A DNA stretch of 16,682 nt from the NCBI GenBank assembly GCA_016840595.1, contig JAEOSA010000020.1, positions 1 through 16,682 on the forward strand. The letters run 5' to 3'. Under the pieces are notes generated by a model that had not been told where the DNA came from, did not search any database, and was given only the letters and a program-made list of their open reading frames with translations. Below are positions 1 through 8,620 of this stretch, piece by piece. The DNA comes from Candidatus Hermodarchaeota archaeon (GTDB taxonomy: Archaea; Asgardarchaeota; Hermodarchaeia; Hermodarchaeales; Hermodarchaeaceae). A program made the translations under genes and the position numbers. Each line of letters begins with the position of its first letter. The stretch's first letter is position 1.

Positions 1-112
1 GAAATAGTTCACTAAGGTTTTTACCAATAATTTGGCTTTTTATTCAAAAAGGGGTTGACTCAATTGGCGACTTACTCCCAATAGGTTTTTGTCGGCATAA
101 CACAGATTTCAC

Positions 113-1021
113 ATGATTGATTTGCATCGACTAGCAAAAATTCTGAGGGCGCTCAAGCCAGATGAAGTATCAGTTCTTCAAACTCTTGAAGCATTAGCAC
201 ATCGGTTTGAATATGTTCCAATTGAAGAACTTGAAAAGAAGATAAATCTTGAAGCTGATGACGTATTGTTCCTTCTCGGGCAACTTAACAAAGTGCGATT
301 GGTGAAACGTCAAAAGGAACACTACCTAGGATACAGCATGACTCAAGCGGGATATGATGCTTTAGCTCTTTATGATTTAGCGATAAAAGATGTCATCGTT
401 TCTTTAGGGCAACCTTACGGCGTTGGCAAGGAATCAACAGTATATCGTGCTCTTGATCCTAAAGAGACAGAAGTTGCCGTAAAGTTTCTACGGTGGGGAC
501 GGTCAAGTTTCAAAAAAGTACGTCGACTTCGCCGTCTTAAGGATGATACAATCTCTTCGTGGATGAATGTCAGTAAACAAGCGGCCGAACGAGAATTCAA
601 AGCTTTGCGAGTTATGCACCGTTTAGGAGGTCGAGTGCCAGAACCAATAGCAATTAATCGGCATGTAATTGTGATGTCTCAGATGACTGGCAATCTCCTG
701 CTTGATATGATTGAATTAGAGCAGCCAGGAGTGATATTAGACCAGATATTATCCCAAGTCCAGCTAGCATACCATAAAGCCGCACTAGTCCATGGAGACC
801 TCAGTGAATATAATATCTTTGTTGAAGAAAACGGACAGATAATAATTTTTGATTGGCCGCAGTGGCAACCAATTACGCATCCTAATGCTCTTTGGTTACT
901 CAAACGTGATATCACAAATATTCTTACATTTTTCAAACGCCGATTCAGAATTACTTATGATGTTGATGAAACACTAGAAAAATTAACGGCTGGGACCGAT
1001 AGGAAGAACAAGAATGAGTGA
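113..1021 (+). CDS. rio2: RIO2-family atypical serine/threonine kinase
   Basis: RIO2 proteins are ATPase/kinases that act in late maturation of the small ribosomal subunit. The 302-aa length fits archaeal RIO2. Residues 1-90 read as the RIO2-specific winged-helix domain. The kinase domain follows: ATP-binding loop GVGKES at 103-108, the AVK lysine at K124, catalytic loop HGDLSEYN at 227-234 (D229, N234), and metal-binding FDWPQ at 246-250 with D247, the residue that becomes aspartyl-phosphorylated in studied RIO2 proteins. A full activation segment is absent, as is normal for RIO kinases. The ATG start leaves a complete winged helix; no clear Shine-Dalgarno precedes it, so a leaderless message is possible. 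The stop overlaps the start of the DUF460 gene by 8 bases, which implies co-transcription and probably translational coupling. Confidence 0.95.
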   Translation: MIDLHRLAKILRALKPDEVSVLQTLEALAHRFEYVPIEELEKKINLEADDVLFLLGQLNKVRLVKRQKEHYLGYSMTQAGYDALALYDLAIKDVIVSLGQPYGVGKESTVYRALDPKETEVAVKFLRWGRSSFKKVRRLRRLKDDTISSWMNVSKQAAEREFKALRVMHRLGGRVPEPIAINRHVIVMSQMTGNLLLDMIELEQPGVILDQILSQVQLAYHKAALVHGDLSEYNIFVEENGQIIIFDWPQWQPITHPNALWLLKRDITNILTFFKRRFRITYDVDETLEKLTAGTDRKNKNE

Positions 1022-3089
1022 AACCCCCTTACAACGAATCATTGGTTTTGATATTTTACCTCAAAGTTCTCCTTCCTCTAAGAAATCCCCGCGATATGCT
1101 TCGGTAATAATGGAAGGAGAAATCCTTGAAATTAACAGTTCGATTCGCCGAAGTGAATTATTGAAGATGGTTCGTCGAGTAGAACCTGATATCATTGCAA
1201 CCGATAATTTACTTGAGCTATCTGCTACCGAGAAAGGCGTTATTGAATTCTTATCTAGAATCCCTTCAAAAACACGCGTGATCCAAGTAACTGGTTCCCC
1301 GGTTCACGGAATGACCTCTCTCACAAAACTGGCACGAAGGCATGGCTTTCCTGTGAAAAAACATCCAACTCCAGTTGAGACAGCTATTCTGATTTCCCAA
1401 CTAGCTTCATTAGGAGTAGGTACTGAAATATCAGTTTTAGCCCGTGAAACTCGAATTGTTGTTTCCAGAGCCCGTACTGTCGGATCTGGTGGCTTTTCAC
1501 AAGCACGATTTCAACGACGAATGCATGGCTCAATTCAACAAACGGCTCGTAACATATTAGACAAATTGACTAAGGCTGAAATCGATTACGATAAATATGA
1601 AACGCGAACTCAACATGGTTGGTCACGATGTCTGATTCATGTGTACGAATCCTTTGATACCGTTTGCGGTGTTGTCCAATCTGAAGTTAACCGAATCGCG
1701 GGAGTTGCTGTAAGAATAGCTCCTGTAAAACATCGGTCAATTCTTTATCTTCCCCGGGGTGACAAAGAAGAAGAAATCGGTCCACGACGATTACTGGTTG
1801 TAGGGATTGATGCAGGAACTACCATAGGGATTGCAATAGCAGATATTTCGGGGAACGTGGTGGCCCTTCGAAGTAGTCGAGGTTTATCTCGTGGTGATGT
1901 TATCCGATATATTGTCGAGTTTGGCAAACCAGTTCTACTCGCGGCAGATGTATTTCCAGCACCCAGTTTTATCGAAAAATTAAGCACTACACTTCAAACA
2001 CAGCTTTTTACTCCAGACAAGCTGATGGCCGTCGTTGAAAAAAGGGAATTGGCAAAATCCTTTACGGCAGACTCGCAATTTCGTGCAGGTAATGCTCATC
2101 AACGAGATGCCCTTGCGGCAGTTGCTAAGGTCTTCCACGCCTATAGTAAAAAGCTTGAATTACTTAACAAGCGTTTGCAAGAAAGTGAACAACACCATTC
2201 GGTTTCTGAAGCTACCGCATTAGTCTTACAAAACGTTTCAGTACGCGATGCTCTTGATCAATCTATAATGCCTATAGAAATTGAAAAATTTCCATCGAAG
2301 CCTATCAAACCCATTGAACCGACTGAAAAACCCCTGACACAGCAGGAACTCCAAAAAATCATTGATCGTTTAACACGCAAGGTTGAGTCACTTCAACGTC
2401 AACTGGAATATGAACGAAATCAGCATCAACAGAGTGTAGAACACCAGAAAAAACTTGAAAAGGAAATTCAGCAAATCCAGCGTCAATTGAATCGTTCGTT
2501 AAACGCGGAACAACGAGAATACCGTCGCGATGAACGAATTATCCAGAAGGAAGCAGAGATTCAACGTCTTGAAAAGAAAATACGTACGCAGAGTTTTGAA
2601 CTTGAACGGATTAAACGCAATCTAACAAATCTCAAATTGATGCGTCGACTGGAAATACTCGGAGAAGTACAACCCATAATCGTACTCTCACATTTTTCGC
2701 AAGAAGAAATTCGACGGTTGAGTGAAAGGTATCCTCAGGATAAAAAACGCAAAGTCGTGTTCATTCAGGATCCTAGTGGAGGTGGAAGCTCAACCGCAAA
2801 CAAACTTGTACAGTTTGGCGTTCAAATAGTAATTACTCGAGGGACGATGTCCCATTTAGCGCTCCAGCAATTCAGTGCTGCACATATACCAGTATTAGAC
2901 ACAAAATCTCTACGAATCACTATTGTTGATGAATTTGCAGTTGTCGATGTTGAACAACTGAGTTTAGAAATCACAAAATGGCAAGAACGTCATCAGGTTT
3001 CTGAACGTGAGGTAGCTGCTGACAGTCTTGAACGCTTAATTGAAGAATATCGGCAGGAGCGACGGAATAAAACCTCGGATAAAAGCTAA
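1014..3089 (+). CDS. DUF460 (COG2433) protein with RuvC/RNase H-like fold and long coiled coil
   Basis: An archaeal protein of unknown function whose family is predicted to contain a RuvC/YqgF-type RNase H fold. Of 691 residues, 1-250 form the family-specific N-terminal part. The RNase H-like segment starts at VVGIDAGTTIG (262-272; D266 would be the first catalytic acid), continues through LLAADV (308-313) and ends at HQRDALAAV (362-370; D365), so the usual acidic positions are kept and nuclease activity is possible. Residues about 440-545 are rich in E, K, Q and R with heptad-like leucines and look like a coiled coil. Residues 550-655 form a separate alpha/beta C-terminal domain containing a glycine/serine-rich stretch at 586-593 (DPSGGGSS). 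The gene overlaps rio2 by 8 bases, which suggests a shared operon and perhaps a role linked to ribosome or RNA processing. That role is inference only. Confidence 0.85.
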   Translation: MSETPLQRIIGFDILPQSSPSSKKSPRYASVIMEGEILEINSSIRRSELLKMVRRVEPDIIATDNLLELSATEKGVIEFLSRIPSKTRVIQVTGSPVHGMTSLTKLARRHGFPVKKHPTPVETAILISQLASLGVGTEISVLARETRIVVSRARTVGSGGFSQARFQRRMHGSIQQTARNILDKLTKAEIDYDKYETRTQHGWSRCLIHVYESFDTVCGVVQSEVNRIAGVAVRIAPVKHRSILYLPRGDKEEEIGPRRLLVVGIDAGTTIGIAIADISGNVVALRSSRGLSRGDVIRYIVEFGKPVLLAADVFPAPSFIEKLSTTLQTQLFTPDKLMAVVEKRELAKSFTADSQFRAGNAHQRDALAAVAKVFHAYSKKLELLNKRLQESEQHHSVSEATALVLQNVSVRDALDQSIMPIEIEKFPSKPIKPIEPTEKPLTQQELQKIIDRLTRKVESLQRQLEYERNQHQQSVEHQKKLEKEIQQIQRQLNRSLNAEQREYRRDERIIQKEAEIQRLEKKIRTQSFELERIKRNLTNLKLMRRLEILGEVQPIIVLSHFSQEEIRRLSERYPQDKKRKVVFIQDPSGGGSSTANKLVQFGVQIVITRGTMSHLALQQFSAAHIPVLDTKSLRITIVDEFAVVDVEQLSLEITKWQERHQVSEREVAADSLERLIEEYRQERRNKTSDKS

Positions 3090-3125
3090 GTTCCTTCTAA
3101 CGGGCATATTCCCCGAAATTCTGTA

Positions 3126-3377
3126 CTACTCTTTATTATCCCAAATGATCTGGGTTAAGTCCGGTTTTATGTACAAGATGTTGTTACCCCGAATTAAGAC
3201 TTCACCGAACTTCGCTGTGGGGTTACCTTCCATCAACTCTTCGGCCCCCTCTAAAACAAGGTTCATGTACACATCAATTTCTTTCAGGCGACCTCGGTAT
3301 TCCTTGCCATCCTTGAGCTTAATCAACACCAAGTTGCTTGTAGCCTTTTGTAGAATTTTTATGGGCTGATTTTCCAC
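3126..3377 (-). CDS. Sm-like (LSm/SmAP) RNA-binding protein
   Basis: Archaeal Sm-like proteins form hexameric or heptameric rings that bind U-rich RNA. From the GTG start at 3377 the product is 83 aa, the usual size. The Sm1 motif is visible as VLIKLKDGKEYRG, then LKEIDVYMNLVLEGA with the RNA-contact D..MN positions. The Sm2 motif is VLIRGNNILYI, containing the family's IRG(N/D) signature. The frame stays open upstream and a TTG at 3410 would add 11 residues (LLAGVPPGSNT). I prefer the GTG because the first residues then match family N-termini, and a TATA-like CTTTAAG (minus strand, 3421-3427) would start transcription close to or inside that extension. The gene is convergent with DUF460 (36 bases apart) and co-directional with the methyltransferase upstream of it. 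Confidence 0.88.
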   Translation of the reverse strand: MENQPIKILQKATSNLVLIKLKDGKEYRGRLKEIDVYMNLVLEGAEELMEGNPTAKFGEVLIRGNNILYIKPDLTQIIWDNKE

Positions 3378-3420
3378 GGTATTCGACCCCGGGGGTACAC
3401 CTGCTAACAATGAAATGCCA

Positions 3421-3427
3421 CTTAAAG
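3421..3427 (-). promoter_or_regulatory. possible TATA box for the Sm-like gene
   Basis: CTTTAAG on the minus strand lies about 45 bases upstream of the preferred GTG start. With the usual archaeal TATA-to-start distance of 25-27 bases this predicts a short leader of about 20 bases. It was identified by eye only and the motif is short. Confidence 0.3.
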
Positions 3428-3464
3428 ATAACGGTCAGAGGGATAGCTAAGAGGAAAAAATGAA

Positions 3465-4004
3465 TTACTCTTCCAAGACTCTGATGATTAGTCCGTTATC
3501 TTCGTTGGCAAGATTGTGAAAACGAGTCACTATAGCAAACTCTAGGTGAAGCATATCTTCAATTTCTTGGAGTGAAAGAGTTTTTGCCAAGGTGGTTACT
3601 GCCAGTATTCCATCAGCTTGAATGGCTCGTTCTAGTTCCTTAACGCCTTGCAAAACATCCGTCAAATTTTGTAATACTGTTATACTGACTACCGTTGGAA
3701 ACACATGATCTCGAAATGGTAACATTTCTGCTGAAGCAACCACTAAAAAAATTGAATTGACTCTGGGTTTCACATCTTTGATTTGTTCTTTAGCGATGCG
3801 TAGCATCTCAACAGACGCATCAACACCAATTACCGGGCTAAAATCCACTAACGCTGACAGGCCAATACCTGTTCCAATACCCACATCCAAAACTGGACTC
3901 TCAATTAGATAGGTCACAATCGCTTGGTATTTTGTTTGCTGGATTTGCAGATATCGGCTATGGTAACTTTTCGCTGATTCATCATACAGGCGAACTTTTT
4001 TCAC
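3465..4004 (-). CDS. class I SAM-dependent methyltransferase, substrate unknown
   Basis: A small (179 aa) Rossmann-fold methyltransferase of the UbiE/COG2226-like type. SAM-binding motif I is VLDVGIGTGIGL at 38-49. The acidic residue that contacts the SAM ribose is in GVDASVEML (D62). Motif ASAEMLPF at 90-97 precedes the post-motif hydrophobic strand at 103-113. The N-terminal YDESAKSYHSRY resembles the lid helix of small UbiE-like enzymes. The C-terminal substrate-binding part is short, so the target cannot be told; small molecule, lipid, RNA or protein are all possible. The start is GTG at 4004. The gene is divergent from nucS, with 63 bases between the two starts. Confidence 0.8.
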   Translation of the reverse strand: MKKVRLYDESAKSYHSRYLQIQQTKYQAIVTYLIESPVLDVGIGTGIGLSALVDFSPVIGVDASVEMLRIAKEQIKDVKPRVNSIFLVVASAEMLPFRDHVFPTVVSITVLQNLTDVLQGVKELERAIQADGILAVTTLAKTLSLQEIEDMLHLEFAIVTRFHNLANEDNGLIIRVLEE

Positions 4005-4067
4005 AATTTCATACCTACGAGTGAATACTTATTTAGAATTACGGACTGACTTCGAAGGGAATCTAAG
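4005..4067. promoter_or_regulatory. divergent promoter region, methyltransferase / nucS
   Basis: This 63-base gap separates two divergent starts, GTG (minus) and TTG (plus), so it must hold both promoters unless they lie inside the genes. An AT-rich stretch at 4026-4040 is the likely TATA region. GAAGGGA at 4054-4060 is a plausible ribosome binding site 7 bases before the TTG of nucS and is the main reason for choosing that start. Confidence 0.4.
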
Positions 4068-4871
4068 TTGTCATCTAGCAAATTCTCAGCCAGGAAAAAA
4101 AATTGGCTGCTCCAATCCCCAAACTTTGACCAAGCCCATCAACTGCTAGATGAAGCAATTTCCCAAAAACGACTTATCCAGATTATTGGAAACTGCTATG
4201 TCGAATATCACGGACGCGCACGATCAGTACTAACAGAGGGAGAACGACTCATCATCCTGAAACGCGATGGCGCCATACTTGTTCACAAAGAAAGCGGCGT
4301 AGAACCTGTCAATTGGCAACCACCCGGTGCAACCCTAAAAATTATGCAAGAAAATGATAAACTCGTTCTTTCCGCTAATCGTGCGAAACCGCGTGAAACT
4401 GTCCGCATTGATTTTTCAGCCATTACCCTGATCAGTGCAAGCCTTATTGATGAAACTGGTGAGTTTAGCATGTACTTAACAGAAGATGAAATGCAACGGG
4501 TTCTAAGTGCAAATCCCGAACTCATCGAGCCTGGTCTCCGAACCATACGGCGGGAACGTCATGTTACCCCCGGGTTCATTGACATCTTTGCTCGCGACAC
4601 CCAAGGACGACTTGTCATTATCGAAGTCAAACGACGCCGAGCTGATAATGAAGCAGCCCAACAACTCCATCGTTATATTAAGAGTCTTCAAGGTGATGAT
4701 ACCGTAAATCTCCGAGGCATCTTAGTTGCTCCCAGCCTTACAAAAGGCACTCATGCACTCCTTCAACAGTTGGGCTTAGAATTCCGGAAAATTGAACCCC
4801 AACAATGTGCTGTTTATCTACGAGAATCGGATTCGCGAAAACTTACTGATTATTTTACTGACTCACAATAA
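4068..4871 (+). CDS. nucS: NucS/EndoMS mismatch-specific endonuclease
   Basis: NucS (EndoMS) cuts both strands at mismatches or branched DNA and works with the sliding clamp PCNA in archaea; it carries out mismatch repair where MutS/MutL are missing. The 267-aa length is normal. The N-terminal beta-rich DNA-binding/dimer domain covers about 30-125 (YVEYHGRARS, then ILKRDGAILVH). The C-terminal RecB-like nuclease domain has GFIDIFARD with D172 and VIIEVKRR with E186 and K188; the D-x13-E-x-K spacing is that of the NucS active site. The last residues, SRKLTDYF (256-263), resemble a PCNA-interacting (PIP) motif with S in place of the first Q. The start is TTG with GAAGGGA 7 bases upstream. The 3' end faces the GTPase gene, 8 bases away. 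Confidence 0.93.
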   Translation: MSSSKFSARKKNWLLQSPNFDQAHQLLDEAISQKRLIQIIGNCYVEYHGRARSVLTEGERLIILKRDGAILVHKESGVEPVNWQPPGATLKIMQENDKLVLSANRAKPRETVRIDFSAITLISASLIDETGEFSMYLTEDEMQRVLSANPELIEPGLRTIRRERHVTPGFIDIFARDTQGRLVIIEVKRRRADNEAAQQLHRYIKSLQGDDTVNLRGILVAPSLTKGTHALLQQLGLEFRKIEPQQCAVYLRESDSRKLTDYFTDSQ

Positions 4872-4879
4872 TAAGACAA

Positions 4880-5395
4880 CTAGCTGATGCACGACCAAGC
4901 AATTTGACGAAATCCTTCCGTAACGCCTTGTCCTTCTTTTGCACTGGTCTCAAAATATCCCCAGCCCAGCTGTTGTGCATAACTCATTGCATCCTCTGTC
5001 GAAACTTGACGTTGATCCACTAAATCGACTTTATTTGCGATCAACACTGATGGAACCGCACCAGTTACCTGAGCAACTTCATCATACCATCCAGGAATAT
5101 TATCAAAGGTATGACGCCTTGTTACATCAAAAACTAAGATAATCCCCGCGGCTCCTCGATAAAAGACAGGGCGTACCGAACTGAAATGCGGTTGACCTGC
5201 CAAGTCCCAAAGTTGCAATCGGACTAACGTATCACCAAAATTCAGTTCTTTCACCGCAAACGAAGTGCCAACAGTCATAATGTATGATTCGCGGAAATGC
5301 CCCTCAGTGTAACGGATAATGAGACTAGTTTTGCCGACGGCACCATCGCCGACGACGCAGACTTTGAGAACATACTGGCGTTGCGGTGTACTCAT
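4880..5395 (-). CDS. Rab/Ras-like small GTPase
   Basis: A complete 171-aa Ras-superfamily GTPase. G1 is GDGAVGKT (16-23). The switch I threonine is T41 in SYIMTVGTSF, which aligns with the Rab signature SYISTIGVDF. G3 is WDLAGQ (63-68) with catalytic Q68. FYRGA (78-82) matches the Rab family's YYRGA motif. G4 is NKVD (121-124) and G5 is ETSAK (149-153). There is no C-terminal hypervariable tail and no CaaX or double-cysteine prenylation signal; the protein ends SCIS, with cysteine at -3. Membrane attachment by prenylation is therefore unlikely. Such GTPases are abundant in Asgard archaea. The ATG start has GAGGAGA 8 bases upstream (5404-5410). Divergent from ileS. Function is unknown beyond GTP-dependent switching. 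Confidence 0.93.
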   Translation of the reverse strand: MSTPQRQYVLKVCVVGDGAVGKTSLIIRYTEGHFRESYIMTVGTSFAVKELNFGDTLVRLQLWDLAGQPHFSSVRPVFYRGAAGIILVFDVTRRHTFDNIPGWYDEVAQVTGAVPSVLIANKVDLVDQRQVSTEDAMSYAQQLGWGYFETSAKEGQGVTEGFRQIAWSCIS

Positions 5396-5442
5396 TTAGC
5401 CTTTCTCCTCGAGGGCTCGGTTTGTCTGACTTACGTTTGTGA

Positions 5443-5453
5443 CAATATATTGG
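5443..5453 (-). promoter_or_regulatory. possible TATA box for the small GTPase gene
   Basis: An AATATATTG stretch on the minus strand lies about 50 bases upstream of the GTPase ATG. This leaves room for a leader of about 25 bases containing the GAGGAGA ribosome binding site. Found by eye. Confidence 0.35.
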
Positions 5454-5481
5454 TTTCGTTCATCCATGGGTTTTCTTTCAG

Positions 5482-5511
5482 TTAATTAATTTCGCCCAAT
5501 GATTTTTATGG
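5482..5511 (+). promoter_or_regulatory. possible promoter region for ileS
   Basis: Two AT-rich TATA candidates lie here: TTAATTAAT near 5482-5490 and TTTTTATG near 5502-5509. Either would start transcription shortly before the ATG at 5545. They cannot be separated from sequence alone. Confidence 0.3.
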
Positions 5512-5544
5512 GCTTGAAGGATGTTAGGGGCAAGCTAGTCTAAC

Positions 5545-8535
5545 ATGGAGTGCGAATACGCAATGACGGTATCAGAGCTACCCAAGCAGTTTGATTTACC
5601 TTCTTTAGAAGAGGAGGTGCTTCTCTTCTGGAAAAAGAATAAAGTGTATGAGAAGGTAACAGAGCAGCTTCAGGATCAACCAGTATTCAAGTTCTTAGAT
5701 GGGCCCCCATACACTACTGGTGCAATCCACTTAGGAACGGCGTGGAATAAAATTCTGAAAGACATGGTATTACGTTTTCGTCGGATGCAGGGGTTCCGCG
5801 TTGTGGACACACCTGGTTTTGACATGCACGGACTACCTATTGAAGTGCACGTAGAAAAAGCTCTGGGCATTAAATCGAAATTAGATATTGAAAGCAAGAT
5901 TGGCGTTGATAAATTCATAAAACAATGTCAGGATTTCGCCCTTTCTAACTTAGACCAGATGACAGAACAGTTCAAACGCACAGGAGTGTGGATGGACTGG
6001 AATCGCCCATATCGCACGATTGATAATCCCTACATTGAAGGCACTTGGTACTTGATGAAACGTGCCTCTGAACGGGGCTTGCTCTATCGTGGGTTACGAT
6101 CAATAGATTGTTGCGTGCGCTGTGAGACTGCAATTGCCAAACGAGAGCATGAATACAGGACAGTTGAGGATTATTCGATTTGGGTAAAGTTTCCAATAAT
6201 TGGGAAAACTAACGAGTATGTTGTGATTTGGACTACGACGCCATGGACACTTCCTGCTAATATGGCAGTGATGGTCAATCCCGAATTTGAATACCTTCGC
6301 GTGAAGGTTGATAATGAAGTATGGATTCTAGCCAAAGGACTAGCTAATATCATATTACAGGGGCTACTCAACAAACAATACGAAGTGGTTGAAGAGGTCA
6401 AAGGCACAAAGCTTCTGGGGATCCGTTACGAACATCCGTTGCTAGATGAGGTGCCCCGACAGACAAAATTCCATGGTGCTTCTGAGAAAGTTCATTCCGT
6501 CGTCCTAAGTGAGGAACATGTGACCTTAGAGCAAGGAACAGGTCTTGTACATATGGCTCCTGGTCATGGTCCTCAGGACTTCGAGGTGGGTGAGCGTGAG
6601 GAAATTCCCATTTTCTGCCCAGTTACGCTTTCTGGCTCATTCTCGGAAGAGGGTGGAAAATATGTAGGGATGAAAGTTCAAGATGCAAATGAAGTTATTC
6701 TACAAGACTTACGCCGAAAGAAGCTCCTAGTTCATCAAGATACAATTGAACATGAATATGCTCACTGTTGGCGATGTGGTAGTCCTCTTGTATACCTTGC
6801 TACTGATCAGTGGTTCCTTCGCGTAAGCGAAATTCGAGAAGAAATAATCAAAAAGAACGAAGATGTATACTGGGTACCTGATTGGGCGGGCCATACCTGG
6901 TTCCGTAATTGGGTACAAAATCTTCGGGATTGGTGTATTTCCAGGCAACGCTATTGGGGTGCTCCTCTACCAATCTGGAAATGTGACAAATGTGAGGAAA
7001 TTGAAGTCATAGGAAGTATAAACGAACTAAAAAAGAAATCTGGAAAAATACCTGAGAATCTTCATCGACCCTGGATTGACGAACTCTCATGGCCATGTGC
7101 GAAATGCAAAGACACAATGAAGCGGGTCTCTGATGTGTTAGATGTCTGGTTAGATAGTGGCGTAGCTCCCTGGGCAAGTCGCTGGGCAACCTATGGCACA
7201 ACAGACTTTGATAATTGGGAAACAGCTGACTTTGTAATGGAAGGCAAAGATCAGATTAGCAGCTGGTTCAACACCCTCTTTAACTCAACAATGCTTGCTG
7301 ATAACCGAGAACCTTACAAAAGTGTCTATATGCATGGGTTTACAGCTGATGAGCATGGTCGACCAATGTCAAAATCAAAAGGCATTGGTGTCTTTCCCGA
7401 AGAGGTAGTGGAGAAATTTGGTGCTGAGACACTACGAATGTATTGTATCAAAAGCACCGGACCCGGTGAAGACATGCATTTTCTCTGGAAAGATGTCGAA
7501 GATACCCGCCGTTCACTTTCAATTCTCTGGAACGTCTATGTCTTTGCAACCACCTTCATGAAAGCCGCAGGATATGATCCACAGGCTCATCAATTGAAAC
7601 CTCAATCCTTGCAAAATGAAGATCGATGGATTCTCTCCCAGTTGCATCTATTAATCAAACAAGTGGACGAGCGGCTTGAGAAATACGAACTACCATTTAT
7701 ACCACGGTTGATGGAATCTTTCATCGTCAAAGATTTGAGTCGTTGGTATATCAAGCTGATAAGACCACGAACTTGGGTGAGTTCTCAAGACGAAACGAAA
7801 ACACAAGCATTTACAACGCTTTACTATGTCTTACGAACCCTCTTAGCGGTACTAGCTCCAGTGCTTCCTTTTCAGACCGAAAAAATGTATCAAGCACTCG
7901 TTCGTTCTGCTGAGTCTGATGCTTTATTAAGTGTTCACATGCTTCCCTGGCCTAAGGTCAATGAAACGCTAATTGATCCTGAGCGGAGCCAGGAAATGGA
8001 ATGGGTTTCTGATATTGTTGAAGCAACTCAATTTATTCGCCAGGAAGAAGGTTTGAAGTTGCGTTGGCCCTGTCAACGCTTAATCATTAAACCTTCTAAG
8101 AAAGAGTTCCAACTTGACCATTTCAGTGACGTTGTAGCAAGTCAAACCAATGTAAAACTGGTTGAGATTCAAAAGAAGGTCAAAGGCGATTTACTCAAAG
8201 ACAAAGAGTTACCTTTTGCCACAATTTACCTTGACATCAGTGAAACTCCAGAACTTCGAGCTGAACGCCTTTCACGCGACATTATTCGACAAATACAAGC
8301 AACCCGAAAGAAACAAGGTCTTCATGTTACACAACGCATCTCACTATACATGGCTACAAAATCATCGGAACTACGACACGCGATAGAGACGACTCGGGAT
8401 AGTATTGCTTCAAAAGTTGGTGCTTTGACACTTAAAGTGGATGAGAAATTACCTACTGAGAAAGGGCTTGCGGCTGGAAAACTCAAGTTTGCCAATAATG
8501 AAGTTCAATTCGGATTTATCGTCCAAGAGAAGTAG
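5545..8535 (+). CDS. ileS: isoleucyl-tRNA synthetase
   Basis: A class I aminoacyl-tRNA synthetase that attaches isoleucine to tRNA-Ile and hydrolyses mischarged valine. The 996-aa length fits the archaeal/eukaryotic type. The HIGH motif is HLGT at 62-65, preceded by DGPPYTTGAI. The editing (CP1) domain shows WTTTPWTLPAN near 229-239 and GLVHMAPGHGPQDF further on. WCISRQRYWG is at 463-472 and the KMSKS loop is MSKSK at 608-612. Four CxxC pairs (C190/C193, C408/C411, C480/C483, C518/C521) suggest bound zinc. The C-terminal half has the helical anticodon-binding domain; the bacterial C-terminal zinc finger is not present. A second ATG at 5563 (M7) gives an N-terminus closer to typical IleRS, and the GGAG at 5547-5550 lies 12 bases before it, so the true start may be there. 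No frameshift is seen. Confidence 0.97.
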   Translation: MECEYAMTVSELPKQFDLPSLEEEVLLFWKKNKVYEKVTEQLQDQPVFKFLDGPPYTTGAIHLGTAWNKILKDMVLRFRRMQGFRVVDTPGFDMHGLPIEVHVEKALGIKSKLDIESKIGVDKFIKQCQDFALSNLDQMTEQFKRTGVWMDWNRPYRTIDNPYIEGTWYLMKRASERGLLYRGLRSIDCCVRCETAIAKREHEYRTVEDYSIWVKFPIIGKTNEYVVIWTTTPWTLPANMAVMVNPEFEYLRVKVDNEVWILAKGLANIILQGLLNKQYEVVEEVKGTKLLGIRYEHPLLDEVPRQTKFHGASEKVHSVVLSEEHVTLEQGTGLVHMAPGHGPQDFEVGEREEIPIFCPVTLSGSFSEEGGKYVGMKVQDANEVILQDLRRKKLLVHQDTIEHEYAHCWRCGSPLVYLATDQWFLRVSEIREEIIKKNEDVYWVPDWAGHTWFRNWVQNLRDWCISRQRYWGAPLPIWKCDKCEEIEVIGSINELKKKSGKIPENLHRPWIDELSWPCAKCKDTMKRVSDVLDVWLDSGVAPWASRWATYGTTDFDNWETADFVMEGKDQISSWFNTLFNSTMLADNREPYKSVYMHGFTADEHGRPMSKSKGIGVFPEEVVEKFGAETLRMYCIKSTGPGEDMHFLWKDVEDTRRSLSILWNVYVFATTFMKAAGYDPQAHQLKPQSLQNEDRWILSQLHLLIKQVDERLEKYELPFIPRLMESFIVKDLSRWYIKLIRPRTWVSSQDETKTQAFTTLYYVLRTLLAVLAPVLPFQTEKMYQALVRSAESDALLSVHMLPWPKVNETLIDPERSQEMEWVSDIVEATQFIRQEEGLKLRWPCQRLIIKPSKKEFQLDHFSDVVASQTNVKLVEIQKKVKGDLLKDKELPFATIYLDISETPELRAERLSRDIIRQIQATRKKQGLHVTQRISLYMATKSSELRHAIETTRDSIASKVGALTLKVDEKLPTEKGLAAGKLKFANNEVQFGFIVQEK

Positions 8536-8547
8536 ATGCCCCAACAC

Positions 8548-8554
8548 ATTTAAG
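8548..8554 (+). promoter_or_regulatory. possible TATA box for the tRNA gene
   Basis: ATTTAAG lies about 30 bases upstream of the predicted mature 5' end at 8583, the spacing expected for an archaeal tRNA promoter. The short gap after ileS (8536-8582) otherwise holds nothing I can identify. Confidence 0.4.
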
Positions 8555-8620
8555 CCGCAGTAAAACATCACAAAATTCACAAGGGCACGTGGCTTAGCCT
8601 GATGGAGCGCCGAACTTCTG

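Noticed and set aside
3040..3369. 109-codon plus-strand frame across the DUF460 end and the Sm-like gene
   Set aside because: It is antisense to a clear Sm-fold gene, and its sequence shows no domain.
3378..3410. N-terminal extension of the Sm-like protein from a TTG at 3410
   Set aside because: The extra 11 residues are not Sm-like, and the start would lie at or before the likely transcription start; the GTG at 3377 gives a normal length.
4503..4707. Open frames on both strands inside nucS (about 62-66 codons)
   Set aside because: They are shadows of nucS, with no start signals and no similarity to a known family.
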